Positions 48,286 to 61,000 of a stretch of DNA of 64,000 nt are shown here, piece after piece. The position numbers were made by a program, and so were the translations under genes. Positions within the stretch are counted from its first letter, which is position 1, and each line of letters opens with the position of its first letter. The stretch covers positions 22,912-86,911 of the forward strand of contig WTXI01000154.1 in NCBI GenBank assembly GCA_022376515.1, written 5' to 3'. The notes beneath the pieces were generated by a model. It saw only the letters and a list, made by a program, of their open reading frames with translations. It had not been told where the DNA came from and did not search any database. This DNA comes from Lactifluus volemus. Lineage: Eukaryota > Basidiomycota > Agaricomycetes > Russulales > Russulaceae.

Positions 48286-51068
48286 TAATGTACCTAATTC
48301 ATGCGCAGCGTGCTTGACGTGGTCCTTGCCTGGGTCTTTCCATGTGTGCGATATGCGTATATATTATTGTCGAGCATGTTCTCCAAACTGGCATATGATC
48401 TGCTAGCTACTGGCGAGCACACGCACGTTTCTGCGAAACATGCCAGGCTGTGCACACCACGTCACACCGGGCGAAGCCACTGCTTCGTGAAGTTTTCACA
48501 AAATGAGTTCTTGCTTATACAAAAATTGGTTATCTATGGTCAATTGCAAGCCACGGTCCCAGCGGCTGCGCCGTGGGCCCGGGGTCAGCCGTGTACCCTC
48601 GGAGTCCGAGGGACTGCATGCTTTGACCGCGTGGTCTTTGAATCACCGACTGCGGGCGCTCTTCCCTTTGGACAATCTAATCGACAACACGTTCACGATT
48701 TTTTTTTCACAGGATGCCCAACGGTGCTGTAATCCATATACGAAAGGGATGTGCACGCATCAGAAGCACGATCACAGGTCTGGACGATAATGCATCAGAT
48801 CAATGACAACGGACATCAAAGAGGGCACGAACGAACGAGACGGGTTATAACGTGGACTGGTAAAGTGGCAGTAGGAGGGAATTTATCCAGGTATTTCACC
48901 ATCTCCGTGGGCTTGTTCCGTTCCACAAAAAAAAAAAAACGAAACGCCGGGAAGTCCGTGGGCCAAGGAGGCGTTTGCGCTAGTGTGCGCCACTCATTTT
49001 CTTTAGGCCGGCTGTAAGTCACAAGGGAATTATCATATACCATGCGGTGGTAGAAAGACTAAGGTGGCACTCAAACACGGAAGGTCCCGGATTGGACAGA
49101 GACAAGGGTCTAAGCCAGGGAGGAAAACATACGACCGGCGCAAGGCTCACAACAATCGACAGATGGGAATCCCCCGCGCCCGTATCCAGATCGCAGGTCC
49201 AGGGCGATCTTGAGACTCACAAGCAAGCACCAGCCGAAGCTCACGATCGAGACAGCAGAATCTCTCCCCCCCTTCCAACGTAAAGTTGAGATCGTCGTCT
49301 GGCATCGAATTCATTGAAGGATTGGGCACATGTACCGGGCGTTGTAGTGGGATGGTTTGGAAACGGTTAAGGACTACGCTATCACGCAGGAGGCTACATC
49401 ACGCAAACATGAGGTAGGTGATCCCAAAGTTGGTTGTGTTTTCACCACGTCAATATTGGGGGGGTCCTACTAGAAAGCATCCATCCAGTGACGAATGTCA
49501 GACTGCGAGCGAGCGAAACTCAAAGTCCCTAAGGCATGCATACACCATTTATGACAAGAAAACCTGTCCTCATCGTGCAAAACTACGGCCATCAATAGGA
49601 GAGAGAAGAGGGGCAAAGGCCAAACATGCAAGCTTATCAATGGAACGTTCAGAACGCCGAGATTGTCACGCACCCCCAACATGAGAGAAGATAGTGATAT
49701 AAATGTTCTGGCCGCGATCGTAGACATTGATGATCTGGACCAGAAGACGATATGCACGTTCTTGTTAAATGCAAGGAACGGGGGTGCCGGGGACTGAGTA
49801 GGGGACGGAGGGGAACGGTGTGTTATCGCTCAGAGATTGGAAATAATTGGGGGAGAAAGGCAACTTGAAATTGAGGGTCCGTCGTGTATTCCAGGGCCCA
49901 GGACGAGTCGGCGGATAAAAGTTAGATTGAGTCTGCTCGACGGGCGGCTAGGACAGAAGCCGATTCATCTCAAGGTTAATTTCAATAGCCAATAGCCAAT
50001 TTAGTCTTGGTACCATGGTCGAGACAATGAGCACCGATCTCGTCCATTCCTAAGAGAAACGAGAGAAGACGTCCAAATCAACGAGGACCACATAGGAACC
50101 CCTTGATGCGAAGGGGTGACAATCAATCTATTCGAGGGGGCCTACGTGTAGCCCACTTGTGAACAAAATAGGTGCGTTTCGGAGTGCGCTGATGACGAAA
50201 ATGTTGGCAAGGCAGAACGGGGTCGTTCTTTTTGAAGGTAGCGTAAACATGGCCCAAGTTGCTTATTTTGGTTGGTTGCAGGCCAAGGCCAGCAGCATCA
50301 TCACTTGGCGCACGCCGATTGCAACAAAACTGAAACAACAATACCTCGGCTTATTGGTCTCAGCTGGCAGTTGACAACCAACAGCCACGTCTTTTTCTTG
50401 AAATCAGGTAAAACTAGAGGTATGTTTTCTCGTCATTTGCTCGCGCTAAAGTCGCCTTTATGTCAAATTTGCCGTACAAATCTAACGTATGTGCCCAGTC
50501 ACCGCAGGCAAGCCCTTCCAGTATCCGTGCCACTGGTGTCAGGACTCGGAACGTGTCTTCCACAACATGTGCGCTATGCGCCAGGCCCAGGGTCTCAAGG
50601 CTGATCTCCGTTCCCAAATCCATCAGGATTTTCGATAACGGGTGCGCTAACGGTTTGGCGATCGTGTAAAAACAAGACATTTCATTATCTTGCTTCGACC
50701 AGCGGTTTGGGTAACTTTCACAATAGCAAGCTTGGGCTGTGTGTCTGGATGATCACCGTGACTGTCGAGTCAGCACCTAGTCCGCGTTGTATTAGATCCA
50801 ATTCAAGTTCGCGCATCTATATAAGATGTAAGGACGGTCGCGCTTCTCCCAGTCGTTCCAACCAAAGTTCACTTTCCAAAAAGCTTGTTCTCTTTCTTTC
50901 CATCCGGCTCAAAAAGAAAAAAGAGAGAGAAAGAAAACGGTCAAGTCTTGTTTACCTCTGAGCAAGAGAAAAGGAAGAACCCCGTCCTCGTTACCTAGAC
51001 CTTGTGTGCGGTATCATCTGGCTCCGACTGGATCGCCGTCTGCTGATACTGGTGTTCAGGTTCCGCCC
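48286..51068. other. 2.8 kb intergenic, no recognisable gene
   Basis: Only short open frames on both strands, none with a domain I know. It contains an A12 run at about 48928-48940. The purine-rich leader of the next gene is at 50910-50950. Confidence 0.5.
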
Positions 51069-52040
51069 ATGGATTTGATGCAGTCATTTGATGCTATTTT
51101 GTTCCCGGCAGACGGGCGCCCACCTCACGTCGTCTCGCTTATGACAAGCCCGGCGTCTTTTTCCAACCCCCATGCTCCGGCGCAGATGAGCACGGCGCGC
51201 ATCCCACATCCTGAGGTTCACATGGAATACATCGCGGAAGACCCCAATATGAGGGCTTGGAATTACTTTGTATGTTTTCGCACTTTTCTTTATGGCTCAC
51301 TTTTGACGACGACGCGGGGGGGTTTTTTTTTAAAATTATTCAAGCCCGTCGAAGCTCTCGATATGATGAATAAGAAATTCGCAAACCCGTACATCATCTA
51401 CTACCCCGTCGTCTCGCGCGACGGGATGCCGTTCCCCGTGAACCGGACCGTACGGGATATTCAAGAGGAAGTGAACAAGGGCCGGCGGCTACGCGAAGAC
51501 CAGCTCTGGCGTGGGAACATTGTCGCTGCGAAATTCGCGGACGACCATTTCGCGCAGATGATAGACGCGTCCATGGCGGACTTTCCTATCCTCAAAAACT
51601 TCCTGGGCACGCACGCGTCGCCAATAAGGGTAAGCAGTGCGCCCTCAGCTCCTCCTCATCATCATCCTCCTCCCCCACCACCTCCTCCGACCACTACCAG
51701 TAGTAGTACTACTACCACACTCTCCCCTTCCTCTTCCTCCTCCACTTCTTCTTCTTCCCCACCTCAGCATCTACTGCCGACCCCTCCTCCTCCCCACCTC
51801 ACTCTTCCCCCACTCTTCCCTGTCAGCTTGTCATCAGGCGGCGGCACCCGACAGATTCAGTTCGCTGAGTCTGCCAGCAGCACCAGCACCAGCACCAGTA
51901 TCAGCACCCCTCATCAGGCATATGAGCGCCGTGGCGAATCCCGCCACCACTACCACCAACACCAACACCAACACCACCACCACCACCACGATGAATCCAA
52001 TACCAATACTTTGGGCGCCGAGCGGCAACAACAACACTAA
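51069..52040 (+). CDS. Hypothetical protein with low-complexity Pro/Ser/His tail
   Basis: Two exons, 51069-51269 and 51345-52040, joined by a 75-nt intron (GTATGT donor, CAAG acceptor, in frame if retained). They encode about 298 residues. I chose ATG 51069 (MDLMQSFDAILFPADG) because upstream sequence is a purine-rich leader without an in-frame ATG. The first 170 residues look folded (HMEYIAEDPNMRAWNYF, then FANPYIIYYPVV, VRDIQEEVNKGRR and LWRGNIVAAKFADD). No family is recognised. After the Ala-Ser-Pro near 51620 the frame enters triplet-repeat DNA coding for Pro, Ser, Thr and a His/Gln-rich end. A good donor (GTAAGC) at about 51630 suggests the true 3' end may be spliced differently and some of this tail may be intron or untranslated. 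Confidence 0.6.
   Translation: MDLMQSFDAILFPADGRPPHVVSLMTSPASFSNPHAPAQMSTARIPHPEVHMEYIAEDPNMRAWNYFVCFRTFLYGSLLTTTRGGFFLKLFKPVEALDMMNKKFANPYIIYYPVVSRDGMPFPVNRTVRDIQEEVNKGRRLREDQLWRGNIVAAKFADDHFAQMIDASMADFPILKNFLGTHASPIRVSSAPSAPPHHHPPPPPPPPTTTSSSTTTTLSPSSSSSTSSSSPPQHLLPTPPPPHLTLPPLFPVSLSSGGGTRQIQFAESASSTSTSTSISTPHQAYERRGESRHHYHQHQHQHHHHHHDESNTNTLGAERQQQH
51650..52010 (+). repeat. Cluster of triplet microsatellites (CCT/CAT, AGT/ACT, CAC/CAA)
   Basis: Successive impure triplet runs: CATCATCATCCTCC near 51660, AGTAGTAGTACTACTACCAC near 51700, CAGCACCAGCACCAGCACC near 51875 and CACCAACACCAACACCACC near 51955. They lie in the 3' part of the hypothetical gene above. Confidence 0.8.
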
Positions 52041-53449
52041 AGTCCCCGCTAAACCCACACACACCTCCCCCATCCGTCTGTGGAGCTATGAAACATAATA
52101 CCCCTGTAGATCTCTTTTTCATACCCCTTGCAAGTTCCGCTCCGAAAAAAACAACGATCACCCGTCCCTCCCGCTTTTCGTCACAACTCGCCAAAAACCG
52201 CTCGCTCTTCACATTCCATCATTTATCCGTCACTCCCCCATCCTCGTGTTAACCGCAACAACCAATATCTTTCTTTCTTTTGTTTCTTTTTTCTCCGTGT
52301 CTGTCTGTGTGTCTGTCTGTCTGTGTGCGCCTCTTTAACGTTCTCGGTTTGTATTATTATTCCGGACCCTTGTGCCTTTTTGCGTACAGTATGAAATCCA
52401 AAAAGTCGGGAATCCCGGCTTGGTTGTTGTTGTTGTTGTTGTCGTCATTATTGTTGTTGTTGTGGTTGCTGTCGCACGTTTTATATGTTACATGTACCAT
52501 GTATATACAAGTAGTGTTACTCGGACTCCACGGACCCATATGGACATCCTTCGTAGCCAGGCGAACGGGCAAGCGAAGGGGGTGTGGAAGGAGTCAAAAG
52601 TAATTTAGTTTATAATCATCAGATCGCTCAAATTTTTTTATCAATATCACACATGACGAATGATCAAAAGTTATATCATAGCTTGGTCAACTGTTGGTAG
52701 CCTGACTTGTTCATATGACCTTCTTCGGAACCGTGTGTGGTCCCCATGTTTTTTCTTAAATCTTGTCTCAGCCCTTCTTGATAATCCAGTTCTGTGGTCA
52801 GTGGCGGCCAAACGAAAGCGGCGAGTTGGGGGGTGGGGGCCACCTGATCCATCGCGGCGTCCAGTTCACTGGTAACTTAACCCGGTGGGTTGGAAACCTC
52901 ACATAATACACTGGCACGTGTGCCCATAAACCTCTTTATATCTCTGGGGGGCTCGCGCGGACAACTCGGGTACAAGTACAATTGGTGCCCCCCCCGCCCC
53001 TCCTTTGCCGACGGAACTCCCAATGAGTCGGGTGGCTGCAATCGTTTACAGTATTGTATCCTTTGTCATCTACCGGAAACTCCTTGACGCGCGGGGCGCG
53101 GGGGCGTGGGGGTGGGGCGTGGGATCGAGCAGCGCTTACAGTTGTCAAAACGCATCAGCTTCACGTACTGATGACGCGATCAAGTGAATAACACGCAGTG
53201 TGCGTCAGGATTTGACAGACCCACGAAGGTGCTTAGATCGAAACGGAGGTTGATAAGGGTGCCGAGCGAGTTTTGAGTTAGTCAAAAGATTAGTACGTGC
53301 GAGTGACTCGGCAGTTACAATGCTTCATGCTGTGTTACATCAAATCGTCCAACAACGACAAAATAAAATAAAAAAACCAAAGAATGGTTCACCCAATCAG
53401 TGCCAGAATAGACAAAAAGTGCGTGGTGTGAGTAGATCTGTCTGCGCGC
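52041..53449. other. 1.4 kb intergenic with simple repeats
   Basis: Contains CTGT/TG-type repeats at about 52295-52330 and a TTG/GTT run at 52423-52470, plus G- and C-homopolymers near 52990 and 53100. No gene recognised. It separates two convergent genes. Confidence 0.6.
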
Positions 53450-54646
53450 TCAAAGTTCCTCGTGTGCCTGACCACCAGACGTTGGGTTCTCCGGCTCCAC
53501 TCTAGCCGCCTTCTTCTGCTCCTCCGCCTCCTTACCTGGTCTGGGCGTAGCAGCTACAGGCGGAGGTACGGGAACACCCCAACGCTCTCTCTGCGCCACC
53601 TCCTGTTTTGGGTCGCAGTGTTGAGGTAACGGGCTCATCGGGTCGATGGGAGGATGGGTCACGCGGCCGACCTGGAAGTACGACTTGTGGTCTCTGAAGA
53701 ACTTTTTCCAATGTTCTACGCCCTAGAAGAACCGGCGTCAGATTTTCTGGGTGCATGCGCCTGAGGTTGGACTTTTTTTTTTACCTGGAGCTCGCTCTCG
53801 GAGAGCCCACGCAGATCGTGCGTGCGATGTTCTTTGAAGCAACCGGTTCCAAAGGCCCGCGCGGCATCCACGCCCGTCCTGTAAACCCAACGGGTTAAGG
53901 TCCATTCGAGATGGGAGAGACTTAGGACGTACATGAGAGCATAGGATCCACCTGGGCCATAAACGCGGCGATTACTCGACACGTCAAAAACGTCTCCATC
54001 AATCTAACAACAACAACAACGACACAAAGTTCGCTCAGCTTTTTTTTTTGTTTTAAGAACGAATCCCCACGCACCGCGAGATAAATCGGCTTTTCAGCAT
54101 CAGACCCATCAAACGCTGCCAACAATCCCTCCGAGAACAACCTCTGTTGACCCGGAGCCAACCACCACTTTCTCGCTCCGACGATCCAAGAACCGACCAA
54201 CGTTCCTCCGTCAGCCTCATTCGCACTACCCCACATCCATTCCCCAGTGACGAATTTTCCAGCGAGCAACACGACCAGCGCCAGGTAAAAGAAAAACTTG
54301 AGCAAGCCTAACAACCCAACCTCACGTTCCGCCGTCGGGTCAGGTTCGGCGGCCGGTGGATTGGGATCGCCTCGAGCGATGGCGGCTAAACGGGCGTCTT
54401 CACGTTCGCGCCAGGCGGCGTGGATCTTGGCTTGTTCGTCGCGGTAGGCTTTGTACCTTGAAAACATGTATGATATTTGAAATAAAATTAAAAAAAAGTT
54501 GAAGGGTTGAAAACATACGCTAGGAAAGGTTGGTTGGCCCGCTTCGTGGAGACCATACGGTCGGGGATGGCAGGGTCGGCGACTTTTGGAGTATCATCCC
54601 TAAAGTTGGGGTCAGGTCTGCCCTCTGGGTTTGAGAACCAGGACAT
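53450..54646 (-). CDS. Cytochrome b5-like heme/steroid-binding membrane protein (MAPR/neudesin type)
   Basis: Five exons on the minus strand fit by phase: 54646-54519, 54456-54075, 54003-53933, 53878-53785 and 53722-53450, with introns of 54-71 bp. They encode 315 residues. The N-terminus is polar (MSWFSNPEGRPDPNF), followed by a single membrane segment (LLKFFFYLALVVLLAGKFV, about 95-113). The cytochrome b5-like domain (about 145-245) has KPIYLAIDGDVFDVSSN, YGPGGSYALM and GVDAARAFGTGCF, then DLRGLSESELQ and WKKFF. This is the membrane-associated progesterone receptor family, whose members bind heme through Tyr and, as in yeast Dap1, support cytochrome P450 steps of sterol synthesis; whether this one does is inferred. 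The Tyr residues around YGPGGSY are kept. The C-terminus is Pro/Glu/Lys-rich. Confidence 0.88.
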
Positions 54647-54700
54647 TGTTTGTGGTAGAGGTGAACAACAAGCTCGCTTGTACGATTTTAAGTATAATCT

Positions 54701-54714
54701 GATTGGACCACGTG
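54701..54714 (-). promoter_or_regulatory. CCAAT box and adjoining CACGTG E-box upstream of the MAPR-like gene
   Basis: On the minus strand CACGTG is followed by CCAATC about 55-70 bases before the ATG, and AGATTATACTT (TATA-like) follows it. CACGTG is a bHLH site. The arrangement looks like a core promoter but has not been tested. Confidence 0.4.
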
Positions 54715-55321
54715 TTAAATTATTACAAGCCAAAATGCAGCATCGATAATTAGGTGAATAGACCGCTCCGAGGCCGGCGACGGGTGGATAAGCTACTAAG
54801 GGTACGAAGTACGAATACGGGTAGATAGATGGTACAGACATGAGACTCGAGGGGGAAGTTCTTGGTTCACAGAGGGCGTTTAAAAAGCAAAAGTAGACAA
54901 TGGAAAATGGAAAAAAGGAAAAGAAAAAAAGAGTACATGCCCCCGAATAGTAGTAATACCAGAGATTTGAGCGAAGAGAGTGTAATGAAATGGCACGATG
55001 AGATGGGGTTCGATATTACCACAGTAGGCATGCGTTTGTTGGGCGTGACAAAAGAACCAAACTTGGACTGTGAGGGAAGAAAGAGTAATGAAGGAGGGAT
55101 GAGATGACAGGGGTCCACCGAGCACACTGCCAAGTTGACGAAAGGAGAGTTCGGAGGGAGGACCGTGAGCGAATGGGCTGTTAAGGCGTGGTGATTGAGC
55201 AGATTGCGGTGAAGTTCCATAATGAAAATGCGATTTGCGAAGATGCAAAGATACTGAATCGAGGGCCGAGTCGAGACGAGAAGACCAGATACCAAAGGAT
55301 AGCAATAATGAGAGCAACTGC

Positions 55322-57240
55322 TCACGACGCGGCGTCATTCCATGCGCGTCGCCCTGCTTCTCGATCTCCAGGGACTGTGCGCGGCCGCGATTCGTGTGCT
55401 GCCACTGCACCTTTTTGTGACACCGTCACGTACGCGCCTCCAATCTCCTGGCCATTGTCAAGCCCTGGCGGTACCGTCGGGCCTGTGTTGCTCAGGTACT
55501 GTACGTCGTGGTCCAAAAAGTCAAAGTCATCATTCTGACTGCGCAGCGCCACAAATCGGGGCGTTTTTGTGAACTATACAATGACGCACAGTCAATATAC
55601 AACGCATATACCGAGGGATGTGAACGCACCTTGGGCACAGAATCGGTAGCCATGAGGCGAAATACATGAGTTTGTATGCGTTCGTATAGACGGATCATCA
55701 TATGCAGTTGTGTCGCATTGAATGAGCTCAACTGATCGGCCTGGAGACGACCCTGGAATGGCGTGCCCGTCAGACCCTGCATGACCTCACTCAAGTACGC
55801 CGACAGCTCATTGCGCAGTCCATGATCGATGTTGAGCTCGGACTGACTGCTCGGGGCAAGGTACATGGTGTATATCTCATATGCTTGTTGAATGAGCGCC
55901 TCGTGATGTTGCTCCATGGCTTGCTGGCCTGGCGTGTGGGCCTTGCCGCTAGTTCGCTCTGGTAGCGGCCGCTGAAAAGCTGTGCTGCTTGCCGTCGAGG
56001 TGATATTGAATTTGCGTTTGAAATCTTGGACTTCGAGCCAGAAGGCAAGATTCTCTTCGCAAAAGTTGTCCCGTAAATGGTCACGAAAAAGCTGACAGAG
56101 CGTTGGATTTTCGATAATGAACTTGAGGCGTTCCGTGTTGCTCTCCTTTGTGCGCTTGTCCGCAGGGATATCCTCGATGTAAGATGCGTTGAGCTTCTCG
56201 GCGAGGGAGATTCGTCTATGAATCTTGGCATCGGAAGACGATAATAGCTTGGGGGTTCCCTCCACTTCAATAGAAGTGCGCTCAGCAGTGCTGAGGTTGG
56301 CGGTTGAACTGCTAGGTGAGTCGCGTGAGCTAGCAGTTCGAGTCGTGTCCCAGCGGGCCGTTCGAATGCCTTCATCTGTGATCCTGTAGATCGCCTTGGC
56401 GGTGCATCGGAATTCACCCGTTTGCTGAAGTAATGGTCATTTACAAAGTCGATTCGTGATGTAAGGGAAGATAAAACACGTACGCTGACCGGAGAGCTTC
56501 CACCAGGTGCTGAACCGCGAACAGTGAAGATGATAGCCGAGTCATTGTTCTTGCGCTTGTCGCTGACGAGTGCTATGAGGCCAAAACGAACAAATTGGGC
56601 AGCCATCTCTGCGGCTTCCTCACGACCAACGACCGAGGTAAAGTCACAGAGCCACTCGAGGGCGGCGAGGGCAGCAAAACAAGATCGATGACCGGCGGCT
56701 TGGGATCTGGCGGTAGAGAGGCGATCGGAGACATCCATGAGTTGTATACCCTTGGCACGTTCGTGATAAGCGGCTGTTGGGTCAAGATTCTGGGACGTTG
56801 GGGGTGGATAGTTCGCTTGACGGCCGGCGAAGCGACGAAAGAGGGCGGTTATGACGGATTGTGAGACAATGATCTCGTCATCGACGGAGCGACGTTCGAG
56901 ATGGAGAAGCTTCATGCATATGGGTTGCGTGGCGAACACGCGAGATAAATGGTCGCCGTTGATGCCATTGCGGCTGATGAATCGCTCAAGGACATGAAGA
57001 CCCTTGGGCGTAAGAACGTAGACGCCACGGTCCTTGAAGAGATTCGAGGAAGGGTCGGCTGCATTCTCGATGAGACGTGCATCCATAAAGTGTTGTGACA
57101 TGGCTTTGGCCATATCGCGCGTCATCGAGAAGGTCGTCGTTGTTGTCGTCGTGATGACTCGTGAGGGTTCTCTAGGGTCCGGCCCACGATTAGATTGGGA
57201 AAATTTAAGAGAAGCAAGGTTTGCGGCGGCTTCATCACTG
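55322..57240 (-). CDS. DEP-DEP-RGS regulator of G-protein signalling (FlbA/Sst2 type), 5' end unresolved
   Basis: Minus strand exons are 55573-55322, 56424-55630 and an upstream exon from 56484 to at least 57240. The first DEP domain has SLKFSQSNRGPDPREPSRV-ITTTTTTTFSM, closely like Aspergillus FlbA. The second has FAALAALEWLCDFTSV and EFRCTAKAIYRITDEG. The RGS box follows with LCQLFRDHLRDNFCEENLAFW, then NATQLHMMIRLYE and SVPKFTKTPRF. RGS proteins speed GTP hydrolysis on G-alpha and dampen pheromone or nutrient signalling; the DEP domains tether them to the receptor. The frame stays open to 57701, but that part is C/T-rich low-complexity sequence. A TACCAG acceptor at 57240 suggests the true N-terminus is spliced from further upstream. 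The tail after the RGS box is about 70 residues. Confidence 0.9.
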
Positions 57241-57857
57241 GTATGGGGTTGCAAAGATGTAAGGAAAAAAAGAGCGGGATCAAAAGAAAGGGGAGGGGGG
57301 ATAGGGAAAAGACGAGTCAACGCACGTAGAAAACGAATTTGGGAAGGACCGGAAGAACTGCTTGTGGGTTGTGAGTTGTAAAGAGACAATGAGAGTTGCA
57401 AAGAGGTCGAGGGTGTCCTGTAAGTAAGGTAGAAGGAAAGTGAGTGGTCGAAAGTGAGTGGGGGAGAAGGAAATGTACTTTTAGGAAAGGGCGACCTCGC
57501 TTTGTGGTCTTCATCATGTGGGACGAGGAGGCCTGGGGAGAAGCATCTGGTTGCATGGTAGAGAGAGGGGGGAAGGGTGGTGAAGAGGGAAAGGATGAGA
57601 AGATGAAGGGAGAGAAAGAAGAGAAAGAAGGGAGGGAAATGGAAGTGGGGATGAGAAAATGGGGATGGGGAATGGGAAAGAAATGACAAGAGGGGAGGCA
57701 AGGGAGGGCAGCTGAGCGAGCGCCGTCTGATGTGTTGAGTTGGGGTCCCCCAAGCCTCTCACTAGTCTAGGTATCTCAATCAAACCCTAACCTCTCTCTC
57801 ACTCGGGTTTTATCCCCATCATTCTTCTCCCATCTCATCTCGCTTTACCACCGCAAA

Positions 57858-58028
57858 TTATCCAAATCGGGTACAATCGACCCCGTGCACCAGCTCAAGC
57901 CGCCAAGCTAACTCATCCTCGCGCCTCAGGTACCACCGAACCCCGTCCAAAGACGCTCGAAGATCATCCACCAAAAGAGACTCTGCGCTGACCGGCTTCG
58001 ATTCCTCCTTCTTTTTCTTTCCGCCCAT
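57858..58028 (-). CDS. Short open frame of 56 residues upstream of the RGS gene (candidate small gene or 5' exon)
   Basis: Minus strand ATG at 58028 to TAA at 57858. It begins MGGKKKKEESKPVSAESLL and continues with VDDLRASLDGVRWYLRRED and ELAWRLELVHGVDC. The charged start, the amphipathic leucine pattern and the absence of low complexity look like real protein, unlike neighbouring frames. It could be a free-standing small protein, an upstream exon of the RGS gene, or chance. I recognise no family. Confidence 0.35.
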   Translation of the reverse strand: MGGKKKKEESKPVSAESLLVDDLRASLDGVRWYLRREDELAWRLELVHGVDCTRFG

Positions 58029-61000
58029 CCGACTCCGCCTCTCATCTTTCTTCCTCCCCTCTCACTCTGACACGTAGCCAGCCTCGCCCAAATCATCAAT
58101 CGTCATCTAACTCCTCCCCTTTTAGTCCTCGGTTTCCGTTCCGGCGTGAGTCTTGGTTTGAAACGGTATGGCAGGTACCTGTTTTATAAAAATGACATAT
58201 CCCGGCCTTCCTTTTTGAAGTATCCTACTGTATGTTTGTATCTACCCATGCAATGCAAACGCCTAATCGTTACTCACGAGACACGCAATCTGCACGCTCC
58301 TCTTTTGCCTCGTGTTTAATTAATCTGGCTCGTGCCGATCTCGCTTATCCCTCTATTAATGCGCGAGCATATGTTCGTCCCGAACTCATCGCCTGACAAC
58401 GTCCATCAACAGTCCACGATTCCCGAAAGGAACGTTAGGGCAACAACCCGCTGTCCCTTTTTCTTGTTCTACGAACATCGCACACATTTAACGGCTCGTT
58501 CATCCATGATCAACTTGACATCCTCGTCTTTGCATGGTTACCGCAGCCGAGTAGCACCAAGATTATCAGCACGTTCGTGTTGTATAGTGGCCTCGAGGCA
58601 CGCCAAACTTGACTCACATTGCCTCACGTCATTTCTTTATTCTTTTCCTGGTTTTCTGTACCTGTCCGAACCCTGGCAACCACGCACGTCCCAAAAAGAA
58701 ACAACAGCGGTCACCTTCTTCTTCTTCGTTTTCAAATGCACAAACAAAAACCACTTAATGCGTGCGACAGCCCGGCTTTGCGGCGCAGTTTTACCCCCAT
58801 ATATGGTATACCCTTGCCTGCATTTGGTCATCTGGTCCCAACTTCTTTCCCAATACCACTCCCGTTTCCCCTTCGGATGACACTCTCCAACGCGAATCAT
58901 GCTTTATCCCGACTGGTGTTTTGCCGGACATAGAAACCAGTGATCTCGCTTGCTACCGACTCCGAAAAAGCCGACTCCCGCAGGTGGTGAACTCCGCAAC
59001 AACTACAGTATGAGAGTGGGAAAACAAAAAGATATTTGACATCCCTACCAAAACAGGATCACGGTAAATTACTGTACGTCTATTGTCCTCAAGCCCCTTC
59101 ATCCTTTCTAGCCAACCCTGACAACAAGAGTTTTATATCTATACAAACTTTGCGGTGGCACACGACGAGAAGGAACGAGTTCTTTACTCTTTTCAGACAT
59201 CTTTATAAATAAATCGCTACCAGTATAGGGAACAGCGCCAGGTCACGCGAGTTAAGGATGGGTGAGATGGAGCCGCGGCCTATGATAACCGTGATGCGGT
59301 CAGCCGAGACTCGGCGACAGAGATAGCGAGCATTTGGCAGCCATCGGTGTTTCCGGGCCAGCCCCCCCCACCCTCCTTCAATGGCGATCCCCGAAAAACG
59401 CTGCCACGCGAGTGACATCGTGAAGTATAAAAACAAAAAAAAAGTTCTGTGAGCTGGCTGCACTTGGTCGACTTTTCTTTTTCCACCACACCAGCTAAAC
59501 GCGTAAAATTAGAAAAAAAAATGGAAGTTTTGACAGAATTCTGAGTTTTGCAAGTTCACAACTTAAACGACGATCCGCGGGTGGCTTATCCGTCGTTCGC
59601 TCGCTCGCTCGTGGCTTATACTATAAGCCGCAATCTTTTGACGCTTGAAACTCGGAAATATCATCAAACGAACAAACAAGACAGAAAAAATAATTTCATC
59701 TCGAGTTCAAAGACGCTTTTCTGGATCCTCAGGCTCTCCCCCACCCCTTCTTCCTTTTCAATTACAGTACAACGTTCGGCTCTACCCATACTCACCGATC
59801 TAATTTTATTACGGGACGGAAGCCGTTCAAAAAAAAAATGGTTCCTCAATATAACTGTAACGCCAAGGCGAGATGAGATACAGTTTGTACAACTTGAAAA
59901 AAAGTCGGTACTGTATACGTGTACCTACTAAATTTACGATCGATATTCGGTACCGAGTTCCGCGCGATAGATGCGGCATCCCCCTTTCAAATGTGTGGCG
60001 CAAACGGGAGTTCGGGACGGTGAAACATCCCTTTGCCGTTTCATTTTCCCTTCCCTCCCTCTTCACCCTACCAGGGGGAATGTGTGTCGTCAGAACCGTA
60101 ACCCATCAACTACCGCCGTGCCTGATCGGTATAAATTTTTGTCGCAAGTCCTTAGCTAAAGGCGGAAATCTTTCGGAATGAAAACCATTTTGGTTTGACA
60201 GAGAATTTGTTCAACAACAGACGCTCCGCGAAGCAGGGAACTCAAGTAGAACAATGTATAGATAGTAATGGGTGGGTTCATCCTGCTCTCTTCCCTGCTG
60301 TATAAGTTGCCAATCCTCCGTCTGCGTCAGTCATGTCTTTCAAGTCTTGACGTGAATTTCAATTATGAGGTGGGGATAAGCCGGACATGTGTCGTATCAA
60401 GCTACTGCCACCAATCTTCCGAAGCCTTGGACACAAAGAGCGCGACAATAAGTGAAACTACCTTCAGGAGGGCGTAAGTTTACGTTGAAATGTTCCTCTG
60501 GGATGATTGAAGTGTGTGTGAGTGTGTAAGCTTGCTGTGGCTGAAAGGCTGTGCAAAAGTTGCAAAACGTGGGACACTGGCACCGGAATTCAAGTGGCGG
60601 ATCATTTCAATAGTTGGTGACAGATATCGTGATCACTTGACACGAGTAAGAGAAGAAAAAAAAAACCGAGTTATGACAAGTGACAGTTTGACGGGGCTGA
60701 TAGTAAGCTGACGCCATTCCCCAGTCATCTTGTATGACGAGTGCACGGAGGTTATGCGGGGGCCTTCACCAGACGTTTACCGTGTGTGTGTAATTTACTG
60801 TACTGGCGCACCTGTCCATGGCATGATGAAACGAGTCACTGAAAAGCAATCCATTCCACCTTCCTGTTGCGTGTGACACAGCGCGGACACTAATTATGGA
60901 ACGGAATGGAACAAGAAGGAAGAGTGGAGCCAGCCCTCCGGGGGTTGGGGGATGAACCAGTTCTGTCACCATAGAAACCATGACAAAAGAGTGAGTTCCG

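Noticed and set aside
57241..57701. N-terminal extension of the RGS open frame (153 codons)
   Set aside because: The translation is Pro/Ser/Leu/Phe low complexity from a C/T-rich tract, which looks like 5' leader or intron. A good acceptor at its end argues that it is not coding.
58332..58880. 182-codon plus strand open frame
   Set aside because: Composition is irregular, with a Phe run and many Cys/His and no domain or convincing splice signals. Long frames by chance are expected in 5 kb.
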